64,000 bases of DNA from Longimicrobiales bacterium (GTDB lineage Bacteria; Gemmatimonadota; Gemmatimonadetes; Longimicrobiales; Gaopeijiaceae): the NCBI GenBank assembly GCA_951828585.1, contig OX639991.1, forward strand, positions 1,086,576 to 1,150,575. Reading direction: 5' to 3'. Positions 36,983-44,654 of this stretch are shown here, one piece after another; positions within the stretch are counted from its first letter, which is position 1; every line of letters starts with the position of its first letter. The notes under the pieces were generated by a model. That model saw only the letters and a program-made list of their open reading frames with translations. It was not told the origin of the DNA and did no database searches. Position numbers and translations under genes: made by a program.

Positions 36983-39111
36983 ATGAAGCGCCAGCCATCG
37001 CGGAGCATCTGGGCGTATTCGGCGGTGGGGTCGACCCGGACGCGCAGGCTTGCCAGGTCGAGCGCGCCGTCGCCACCCGAGGGGGGACGGGCAGTGCTGA
37101 CGATGCGCCAGCCGCCGCTGTAGTAGAGCACGCTGCCGCGGTCGTGGGAGACAGCGAGGCGACCGCCCCGCTCGAGGAAATCATCCGCCTCGCGGTCTTC
37201 GACGGAGTACTTGAGCACCGAGCCACCGCCAAAGCCGCCGCCCGCCAGGACGAAGACCGTTCCGGACGGTCCCGGTACCAGGCCCGCGTAGTCCCCCGTG
37301 CTCAGCCCGGAGGCATCGATGATTCGTCCGGCGATGCCCTCGAAGTCGATGGTTACCGTGGGGGAGTCGTCGCTGTCGGAGGTGCCGCGGCCGGTCTGCC
37401 CGGAGTCATCCGATTCGGTCTCCCCTTCGTCAGCTTCGTCGCTCTCCTCTTCCTCGACCTCCTCCTCATCACTTTGGGGCAGGAAGGGGGACGGTTCGTC
37501 GGCGCTGAGCAACGCGAGGTAGAGGGTGCGGGTGACGGGACGGTCGTAGGAGGTCATGTCCAGCCAGCCGGTGTTGAGGCCGAAGTCGGTGGAGGCCAGG
37601 AAGTAGAGGTACTTCCCCGACTCGTCCCACACCGGCGTGACCGCGTCGGACATGCCGTCGGTAAGCTGGCGCGTCTCGCCCGACTCGGTGTCGTGGACAA
37701 AGATCGCGCGAAGCTGATTGTCGAGTCGGCGGGCGTAGGCGAGCCAGCGCGAGTCCGGGGACCACACCGGGTTCATCGTGCGCTGCGGATGCGCGAAGCG
37801 GTCCGTGTCGATGTGCTCCACGTCACCCGACTCCAGGTCGAGCAGCAGCACCTGGTAGTGGGTGTTGGTGAAGGCCAGCCGGGTCCCGTCGGGGGACCAC
37901 TCGGGACGGAAGTAGAAGGACGGCTCGTCGATCTCGATCCGGCGCCGGTTCGACCCGTCCTGATCGGCGATCACCAGCGCGTATTCGTCGCCGTCGTCGT
38001 TGAACCAGGCGATGCGCGACCCGTCAGGCGACCAGACGGGGTGACGGTCGGCCACCCCGGGGCTGCGGGTCAGGTTGCGCCACGAGCCGTCTTCGGCGGG
38101 CACGCTGAAGAGCTCGCCGCGCCATTCGAAGAGCGCGCGCTTGCCGGTGGGGGAGAGGCGGGCGTCGCGCAGCTGCCCGGCGGAAACGGCCTCCCAGCGC
38201 GGCCGCGACCAGTTCATGTCGCCGGCCACGTTGATGACGAGCTGGCGCGTCGCCCCGGTGCCGGGATCGAGTTCGTGCAGGTAGCCGGCCTGTTCGTAAA
38301 CCACCACCCCGTCGCCCGCGCCGAGGGACTTGACGTCGAAGTCGGCGTGGTGGGTGACCTGGCGCTCAGTGCCGGTGCGCGGGTCGAAAGACCACACGTT
38401 GCTGGCCCAGTCGCGCTCGGACATGTAGTAGACGACGCCGTCCATCCACACCGGGTCCATCTGGCGCTCTCCCTCCCACGATGGAGTGGTGCGCTCCCAG
38501 GTGTCAGTGGAGACGATGCCGATCGGCTGCGCCTGGCCGCCGCGGTAGTTGCGCCACTCCGGGTCCCAGTAGCCGATCTCCTGGTAGGCCAGGTAGGCGC
38601 CGTCCGCGGACATGCCGCCGAGGTAGGCCTGGGGGAGGGCGAGGGGGGTGGGCAGGCCGCCCGCCGGGGCCACGGTGTAGAACTTCCACAGCTGGGTGGG
38701 GACTCCGTCGCGTCCAGAGCGGAAGAGGATGTCGCCGTTCGGGGTCCACCCCTGGACGGCGTCCTGGGAGGGGTGCCAGGTGAGACGCTCGGGCTGGCCG
38801 CCGGTGGCCGGCATGAGGTAGACGTCGGTGTTGCCGTCGTACTGGCCGGTGAAGGCGATCCAGCGGCCGTCGGGGCTGAAGGCGGCGTCGGTTTCGGCGC
38901 CTTCGGAGCTGGTGAGGCGCGTTGCGTCGCCGCCGTCCCGCGCGGTCAGCCAGAGGTCGTTGGCGTGGGTGAAGACGATGTGGGTGGGGCTGACATCGGG
39001 TTGGCGCAGGAAGCGGGTGTCCTGGGGATGGGCGGGGAGGGGGGACAGCAGCAGGGCGAGGAGGGTGACGGCGGCGATTTGGTGGGGCTGGTGGGCGCGG
39101 GGACGGCACAT
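36983..39111 (-). pseudogene. Tricorn protease, N-terminal beta-propeller part (severed by IS)
   Basis: This part starts at ATG 39111 with a signal peptide (QIAAVTLLALLLSPLPAH) and runs through six- and seven-bladed propeller domains with WD40-like/TolB-like blades: DAAFSPDGRWIAFTGQYDG, HPVWSPDGSRIAWFNDDGD, RPEWSPDGTRLAFTNTHYQ. An acidic insertion rich in Glu/Asp/Ser (about residues 560-590) is typical of bacterial tricorn relatives. The chain runs into the IS at WRFI and ends shortly after inside the element (stop near 36925), so it lacks all catalytic residues. A partial propeller could still be made but should be inactive. Confidence 0.85.
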
Positions 39112-39216
39112 TGGGCTGGACTCCGTGGCTGGTGCGAGCGGCGTGGGAACGATCACTGGGAAAGCTGGCGCCTCAGGCCGGCGGCGCAAGGACGCTGGTG
39201 TCCGTTGGCAGTACCC

Positions 39217-39669
39217 CTATTGCTCGATAGTGACCAAGTAGTCGGCGGGCGGCAACAGCTTGGTCACTGACCAAATACTACGCGGGGTCATGGCCAGGCC
39301 AACCGCGCGCGTCAGGCAGGACGCTTGGGGGACAACGCGGAGGTGAATCCGGTACCGGGGGCTGACGGACACGTGCGGCTCGTAGGTTCGGTTGCACCCC
39401 TCGTGATCGGGGAAGACCCGGCGGTGTCCATACTGCTGCATCGTTGGCTCGCTTTCCGGTCTGCAGTCCGTGAGCTGAGGGGAAAGCATGGTCGGGTCCT
39501 GCTGCCACTTCCTGCAGGCGTCATCCAGCACCATGAGCTTCAGGACGACGCGAGGAAGGAGCGTCGAAGGCAGGTTTCCGTTGAGCCCGGCGAGAACCGT
39601 CAGCCCACCCAATGGAACCCTCTGATTACGGAAGCACTTGAAGTTCCTCAGATGAAGCGACTCAATCAA
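39217..39669 (-). pseudogene. Decayed AAA-type ATPase remnant (DUF3696-like N-terminus)
   Basis: The first 30 residues, MIESLHLRNFKCFRNQRV and GGLTVLAGLNGN, match the start of SMC-like/DUF3696 ATPases, and the ATG overlaps the DUF262 stop (ATGA). The P-loop reads GLNGNLPST instead of a GxxxxGKST loop, so the nucleotide-binding Gly-Lys is lost. After that no conserved ATPase motif follows, and the frame ends inside the 46-bp operator-like element at 39229. It is best read as a broken third gene of the DUF262 operon. Confidence 0.6.
39229..39274 (+). promoter_or_regulatory. 46-bp operator-like element, left copy
   Basis: AGTGACCAAGTA, 11 variable bases, GCAACAG, then the dyad CTTGGTCACTGACCAA. 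The copy at 41988-42033 has the same parts with the same 11-base spacer length, in the same orientation. The dyad is symmetric about its central C. This copy lies at the downstream edge of the DUF262 operon, next to the tricorn gene. Confidence 0.7.
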
Positions 39670-40667
39670 GACAAGCCCGCGCGCACCAGCTCCCGCATCC
39701 TCCCGAACCGGATCTTCACCTGTCTCGTCGCCTGCGTTCCCACGGAGATGCTCTCGAAGAACTCCGCACTCTCCATGAGGCCGCCGAGTTCGGCCGCGAC
39801 CTCATCCTTGCGGTCCCTGAGCCACTCGACCCCGTTTTCGGGCACCTCGGCGAGCGCGACCGAGAGGCTCTCGAAGAGCGGCTTGTTGACCGGGCTTCGC
39901 CACTGCTGGTAGTCAAGCCGGTTGGGCTTGCGGAATGCTCCCTTTCCAAACAGATCCCAAGCGAGCGACATGGCGCGCCGGAAGTCTTCCCGGAGCGATG
40001 AATGGCTTCCTGGAGCCCCGTTCAGGTGCTTCATGGCGGCCATCAGGAACTCGTCGAGCTTGCCGCCGTAGGATTCGTCGCCCAGTGATCGGAAGGCCAG
40101 GAACCGGAGGACGCATTCGCGGTTTGCCATGCGCTTGGGGTTGACCGTGCCGTCAGTCGCTTTGAGGAACTCTGGTGACTCCGCCAGCTTCCGCAGGAGC
40201 TCGCGGGCCGGGCCGGGATTGAGCGCGTGCCGGATCTCCTGGCCCACGAGGGGCTTGCCCTCGGTGTTGATACGCTTGAAGACATTGAACATCACCTCCG
40301 GCGGGGTGCCCGTCTCGATGACGTGGCAGGACAGCTGGGTCTCCGTGATACGGCGCTGCATGGGACGAGGCAGCTGATCGTAGTCGTGGCCCTCGAACTG
40401 GCTCAAGTACTCCAAGCCGCGCAGGCGCAGCTTCTTGCGGAGAATGAAGTTGCGCAGGGTGCCGAGTCTCTGCAGGCCGTCGACGACCTGCCAGTTGTCA
40501 TCAGGATCCGCCGCCATGTAGAAGACGGGCAGGGGGATCCTAAGGAGAATGGACTCGATCAGGCGGCTCTGCGTTCTGGGGGGCCAAATGTCGCCGGACC
40601 TCTGGAAGTCGGGTGCAAGATCGATTTCGTCCCGGCGAATGCGCTTCATCACTGCCGAGCGAATCAC
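39666..40667 (-). CDS. DUF262 (ParB/GmrS-like) protein
   Basis: A 333-residue DUF262 domain protein. The ParB/Srx-like nuclease or NTPase loop is QVVDGLQRLGTL at about residues 60-71, where the family consensus is DGQQRLTTL; the first Gln is Leu here. A short C-terminal helix-rich part replaces the DUF1524 HNH domain of full GmrSD enzymes, so it is the single-domain variety. Start GTG 40667 overlaps the upstream gene's stop (GTGA). DUF262 proteins are often found in defence loci and act with ATPases; with the partner genes damaged, its activity here is doubtful. Confidence 0.8.
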   Translation of the reverse strand: MIRSAVMKRIRRDEIDLAPDFQRSGDIWPPRTQSRLIESILLRIPLPVFYMAADPDDNWQVVDGLQRLGTLRNFILRKKLRLRGLEYLSQFEGHDYDQLPRPMQRRITETQLSCHVIETGTPPEVMFNVFKRINTEGKPLVGQEIRHALNPGPARELLRKLAESPEFLKATDGTVNPKRMANRECVLRFLAFRSLGDESYGGKLDEFLMAAMKHLNGAPGSHSSLREDFRRAMSLAWDLFGKGAFRKPNRLDYQQWRSPVNKPLFESLSVALAEVPENGVEWLRDRKDEVAAELGGLMESAEFFESISVGTQATRQVKIRFGRMRELVRAGLS

Positions 40668-41965
40668 GAGCCCCTCACCCCGCCACCCACCTCTCCTTCA
40701 GCGCCACCCCCCGCATCGGTGAGCACGTACTTCTGGTTCGGCGCGCGTGGATTGCCGGGATTCGTCATGCGGACCAGCCCGGCCTCCAGCAGCGGCTTCA
40801 GATGCTTCCGGCGAAAGTGGGAGCGATGGGACACGCCCGCGCGCTCCATGAGCTCGGCCAGACTTCGCGGAACGTCGCACGCAGCCACGATGGCGCGCTG
40901 GCGAGCGGTCAGCCGATGCGCAGCATGGTCACCATCCACGTATTCGCGCACTTGGTCACCATGGTCACTGACCATGTCGGCACGCGGCGAGTCCACGGGA
41001 CGGTCGTCGCAGCCGCGATCCTCGACTCGTTCCGCGCCCGTCCCCTCCGTCGGCCTCCCCTCAACAGCCGGTGCCCCCTCCCCCAGCAGCGACAGCTCGA
41101 ACTCGCTTCGGGCCTCGTCGCTGCGGATCACGGGAGGGGCGTGGCCCAGACGCTGCCAGTTCCTGAAGATGGCCCGGATTCCTGTGCCCGCCTGCCTGGC
41201 GAGACCGATTCCGCGGAACGCTGCCGCGATCAATGGGTTGCGCACTTCCTTCGCCGTCCGGTCAAGCAGCTCGCTGGTCGGGGCGCCGGCGTCCCCCGGG
41301 TTCCAGAACACCGTCCGGTCGCGATACAAGCGGATGAAGGCCGTGCGCCCGCGGTCGCCGTAGTCCTGGTGGATCAGCTGGTTGATGAGAGCCTCCCGGA
41401 AGGACACGTCGCCGGGCGGATGGTCGTCGCGGCGCAAGGTCTGCATGTCGATGCTGAACGGGCGCTCCGCATGCCGCATGTAGCGTTCGGTAACGATCAG
41501 CCAGGCTTGAAGCATGTTCTCCTCGACGACGACGCGGTCAGTCCAGCGGCGTTCAGGCGGCCCCTCGTCGTAGGCGGCGCCGATGAACTGGCAGTCGATG
41601 ACCGGACGGGGCAGAACCTGCCGGACGTAGCGGGGCTTGCCGAAGACGAGTACCGCCGCCCGCGTCGGGGCCAATCGGTCGCCGCACTCGACAACCAATC
41701 CCCGATCGTGCAGGAATTCCACATCGCCGAGGTCCTGCCCCTCGCCGGGGTTGCGGCCGGAAAAGACCGATCGGTACCACCGCACCGACGCCGGATCGAA
41801 GAACCGGGGCGCCTCCAGCTCCTCCAGGACCCGGCGCTCGTACGAGTCCTCGGCTGGGTCCCGCAGGACGCGATCCTCATTGAACTCGGTGTCCGGCCAC
41901 TCGGATCGCCCCATCCGGCCCGCAATCTCCTCGCGATCCATCTCCTCCGGCTCCGTCGGCGTCAA
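40664..41965 (-). CDS. HATPase-c_4 type regulator lacking most of its AlbA_2 domain
   Basis: A 433-residue protein. The N-terminus shows an AlbA_2-like start (EEIAGRMGRSEWPDTEFNED) but then jumps to a segment normally about 100 residues later (LRDPAEDSYERRVLEELE), so the AlbA_2 core is missing. The HATPase-like part is normal: EALINQLIHQDYGDRGRT, RNPLIAAAFRGIG and RQAGTGIRAIFRNW. A C-terminal winged helix (LTARQRAIVAACDVPRSL) could bind DNA. It is the first gene of a three-gene operon behind the operator-like element 41988-42034, so autoregulation is plausible. Confidence 0.7.
   Translation of the reverse strand: MTPTEPEEMDREEIAGRMGRSEWPDTEFNEDRVLRDPAEDSYERRVLEELEAPRFFDPASVRWYRSVFSGRNPGEGQDLGDVEFLHDRGLVVECGDRLAPTRAAVLVFGKPRYVRQVLPRPVIDCQFIGAAYDEGPPERRWTDRVVVEENMLQAWLIVTERYMRHAERPFSIDMQTLRRDDHPPGDVSFREALINQLIHQDYGDRGRTAFIRLYRDRTVFWNPGDAGAPTSELLDRTAKEVRNPLIAAAFRGIGLARQAGTGIRAIFRNWQRLGHAPPVIRSDEARSEFELSLLGEGAPAVEGRPTEGTGAERVEDRGCDDRPVDSPRADMVSDHGDQVREYVDGDHAAHRLTARQRAIVAACDVPRSLAELMERAGVSHRSHFRRKHLKPLLEAGLVRMTNPGNPRAPNQKYVLTDAGGGAEGEVGGGVRGS
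40960..40976 (+). promoter_or_regulatory. Intragenic palindrome related to the operator
   Basis: CATGGTCACTGACCATG is a perfect 17-base palindrome inside the regulator gene. It is the operator dyad with one symmetric exchange per arm. A half-site CTTGGTCACC precedes it at 40951. It may be a second binding site or chance from codon use (DMVSDHGDQV). Confidence 0.4.
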
Positions 41966-41987
41966 TTCGCGTTCACTTCACTTGAAC

Positions 41988-42034
41988 AGTGACCAAGTAA
42001 CCTCATGATTGCAACAGCTTGGTCACTGACCAAG
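41988..42034 (-). promoter_or_regulatory. 46-bp operator-like element, right copy, before the operon start
   Basis: AGTGACCAAGTA at 41988-41999, then 11 bases, then GCAACAG and the perfect 17-base palindrome CTTGGTCACTGACCAAG at 42018-42034. It starts 23 bases upstream of the ATG of the HATPase-like gene and would cover the promoter. A weak -35-like TTGCAA lies on the minus strand between the two half elements. Confidence 0.65.
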
Positions 42035-42043
42035 TGGCATTGT

Positions 42044-42128
42044 CCGGGTCGCGAGCCGACTCGACACTCCTCCCCGCACAGGCAAGCCCCGGGGTACAGC
42101 ACATCGGCTACCCCGGGTCGCGAGCCGA
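42044..42128 (+). repeat. 16-base direct repeat, two copies
   Basis: CCGGGTCGCGAGCCGA occurs exactly at 42044-42059 and at 42113-42128, 69 bases apart, between the divergent operon start and the AbiEii gene. Purpose unknown; it may be a binding pair for the toxin pair or a recombination scar. Confidence 0.7.
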
Positions 42129-42194
42129 GCTCCGCACCGGCACGCCTGAGGGCGTAGATTATCTGGTGTTCGAATGCCGACCCAGGGAGACACC

Positions 42195-42866
42195 ATGAAC
42201 CCGCGTCTCGATGCCCTGCCGCCGCCCCAGCGCCGCCTGTGGCCCGAGTTGCGAGCAACTCCTCGCCGCTTCGTGCTGTACGGCGGGACCGCCATAGCGC
42301 TGCGGCTTGCCCACCGCGAGTCGGAAGATTTCGACTTCTTTTCTTCCGAGCCTTTCGACGGAGACAGCCTCCTGGCCGAGATTCCGTACCTGAAGGGCGC
42401 GACGGTGGTTCAGCGGGCGCGCGACACACTGACGTGCGTGGTCGATCGCCGCGGACCCGTGCGCATGTCCTTCTTCGGGGGGCTGTCGCTCAACCGCGTG
42501 CAATCTCCGCAAACAGCCGAGGGCGCGGGAATCCTGGTAGCCTCGCTACGCGATCTCGGAGGCACCAAGGCTCAGGTGGTGCAGAGCCGCGCACTCTCCA
42601 AGGACTACATCGACATCGACGCGCTGATGCGGTTGGGAGGCGTCTCTCTGGAGGCCATGCTCGGTGCGGCCGCGGCGATCCACGGAGAACCCTACAACGC
42701 CATGCTGACCCTCAAGGCGCTGGCCTACTTCGGTGACGGCGATCTGGCGGAGCTCCCGGCCGCGGTTCGGAAGCGTCTCTCGCATGCCGCGGCCACGCTG
42801 GATCCCGGGTCGATCCCAAATTACGAACCGCTTTCTGGAATCGGGCCGCCCGGCCCTGGACAATGA
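42195..42866 (+). CDS. Nucleotidyltransferase of the AbiEii/AbiGii (MenT-like) toxin family
   Basis: A 223-residue protein from ATG 42195 (GGGAGACACC upstream; an ATG at 42174 was rejected). The nucleotidyltransferase motif is FVLYGGTAIALRLAHRESED followed by FDFFS, giving the GG..hR.S.DhD pattern. The C-terminal lysine region SRALSKDYIDIDALMRLG is conserved in the family. AbiEii/MenT enzymes transfer nucleotides to tRNA ends and are toxic unless neutralised. It overlaps the next gene by four bases (ATGA), supporting a toxin-antitoxin style pair, though in AbiE systems the antitoxin comes first. Confidence 0.8.
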   Translation: MNPRLDALPPPQRRLWPELRATPRRFVLYGGTAIALRLAHRESEDFDFFSSEPFDGDSLLAEIPYLKGATVVQRARDTLTCVVDRRGPVRMSFFGGLSLNRVQSPQTAEGAGILVASLRDLGGTKAQVVQSRALSKDYIDIDALMRLGGVSLEAMLGAAAAIHGEPYNAMLTLKALAYFGDGDLAELPAAVRKRLSHAAATLDPGSIPNYEPLSGIGPPGPGQ

Positions 42867-43186
42867 CCTCGTCCGCCATGAATTCCGCGACCCCGAATCA
42901 GCCCCCCCACTCCCCGGAACTGCTGGCGGTCGCCAAGCGCATGGTCTGGTTCAAGCCCCCGGCGACCACGCTCGCCAACGACGTCTTCTTCCTCAACTAC
43001 CTCATGGTGTATGGCACCGCCGATGATCTCGCGGTGGCGAGGCAGCGATACGACGACGATGACTTTCGCCGGGCCCTGCGGGAAGCGCTCCCCGGGGTCT
43101 TCGATCCGCGCTCATGGGCCTACTGGCACGCGCGTCTGGGAATGGGGCCCGCTCCGGCGCGTCCGGTGCGGGAGTGCCGCCGCTGA
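42863..43186 (+). CDS. Partner protein of the AbiEii-type gene, probable antitoxin-like role
   Basis: A 107-residue soluble protein translationally coupled to the nucleotidyltransferase. Visible features: LLAVAKRMVWFKPPATTLAN, then FFLNYLMVYGTADDLAVAR, and an acidic/aromatic tail (FRRALREALPGVFDPRSWAYWHARLG). No helix-turn-helix is obvious. Proteins of this size and place with AbiEii-like genes in related genomes are uncharacterised. Role inferred from coupling only. Confidence 0.6.
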   Translation: MTSSAMNSATPNQPPHSPELLAVAKRMVWFKPPATTLANDVFFLNYLMVYGTADDLAVARQRYDDDDFRRALREALPGVFDPRSWAYWHARLGMGPAPARPVRECRR

Positions 43187-43216
43187 CGACGTCGCACCCC
43201 TGCGCGAACCGTCCAA

Positions 43217-43645
43217 TCAAGTCAAGGCGATCAAGCCGCTGGCCTCACGGGGGGTCAGCACCGCTCCGAGACGGGGAGGACTGTCCAGGAGGCGCTGATC
43301 GCCGGTAACCAGACGGCTCTCGGGCCAGCTTGCAAGAAGCGCCCAAAGGTGGTTGTCGCCGGCGTCCGGAGCGGGGGCTGCGGTGGTGGCCTGGCGCCAC
43401 ATGGCGTCCGCAGCGACGACTGTCAGCAACCGGGCGACCTCGTCGTCGGATAGCCGGTGAAGCCGCGCAACCGCAGGGCGGTGCAGAACCTCCGAGTACT
43501 CGGTGAAGAGGGCGCCGGACATGAGATAGACAAGGCGTCCGTCGAGCATCGCGTCGAGAATCAGGGCAGGGGGACTTGCCGGATCGGAGCCGATGGTCCC
43601 GGACACGACTACGTTGGTGTCCACAACCAGGACCGGCCGGGTCAA
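43217..43645 (-). CDS. PIN-domain toxin (COG1569-type)
   Basis: A 142-residue PIN protein. Acidic ligands: Asp in LVVDTNVVVSG, Glu in FTEYSEVLHRP, Asp in PDAGDNHLWALL, and Asp in LVTGDQRLL. Its start ATG overlaps the antitoxin stop (ATGA, 43642-43645). It should be an RNase toxin. It converges on the AbiEii pair with a 30-base gap. Confidence 0.85.
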   Translation of the reverse strand: MTRPVLVVDTNVVVSGTIGSDPASPPALILDAMLDGRLVYLMSGALFTEYSEVLHRPAVARLHRLSDDEVARLLTVVAADAMWRQATTAAPAPDAGDNHLWALLASWPESRLVTGDQRLLDSPPRLGAVLTPREASGLIALT

Positions 43646-43887
43646 TCGTGCTTCCCGGCCCGGTGGAGCCGGGTCTCGCGCACCGCGATGGCCATGGCAT
43701 CGTCGTCGCTCAGTCCGGCGCTCGAACGCGCTCGGGCGACGATCTCCCGCGCGGTATCCGTGGGGAGGATGCCTCTCAATTCCAGGCTCTCTTCGATGAG
43801 GGCGCCCATCGAACGGCCCTGCCGCGCCGCCGCCTCCTTGAGCGCGCGGTGTGTCCGATCGGTCAGTCGTATGGTGAGGCGTGGCAT
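43642..43887 (-). CDS. Ribbon-helix-helix antitoxin
   Basis: An 81-residue protein with an N-terminal RHH fold: PRLTIRLTDRTHRALKEAAA, then RQGRSMGALIEESLEL. The rest is acidic and helical (SSAGLSDDDAMAIAVRET). A good ribosome site (GAAGGACTCG) precedes ATG 43887. It should bind its promoter, where a dyad lies at 43923-43933, and block the PIN toxin. Confidence 0.8.
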   Translation of the reverse strand: MPRLTIRLTDRTHRALKEAAARQGRSMGALIEESLELRGILPTDTAREIVARARSSAGLSDDDAMAIAVRETRLHRAGKHD

Positions 43888-43922
43888 TCGGCGAGTCCTT
43901 CGGTGGTTAGTGGTAGCATCAA

Positions 43923-43933
43923 GTCATCATGAC
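43923..43933 (-). promoter_or_regulatory. Dyad upstream of the RHH-PIN operon
   Basis: GTCATCATGAC, a perfect 11-base palindrome, 36 bases before the antitoxin start, in a locally AT-richer stretch. Likely RHH operator. The rest of 43934-44180, between the divergent operons, shows nothing clear. Confidence 0.4.
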
Positions 43934-44180
43934 ATATTCGCACCAAAGCACCAACCTGGCAACCCGCGTTGAACGGATCGTCCCCTTGCAGGTTCCGGTC
44001 GACCGAACCCCGCTTGCGCCCCCGCCCACCCCTCCCCATTCTGTCCACCCACACCTGGGCGGCGTACCCGGTCCCCACACCAGGCGCGGGCACCCGATCA
44101 CATTGACGCGAGGCGTCGGCGGCTGCGGTGCGCCCCCAGGCACACATGTCAGCACGTAACCACACACCCCGGAGACGCCC

Positions 44181-44650
<470 letters not shown>

Positions 44651-44654
<4 letters not shown>

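Noticed and set aside
35375-39270. Long plus-strand frames opposite the IS and the tricorn gene
   Set aside because: Shadow frames; the minus-strand transposase and propeller motifs are unmistakable.
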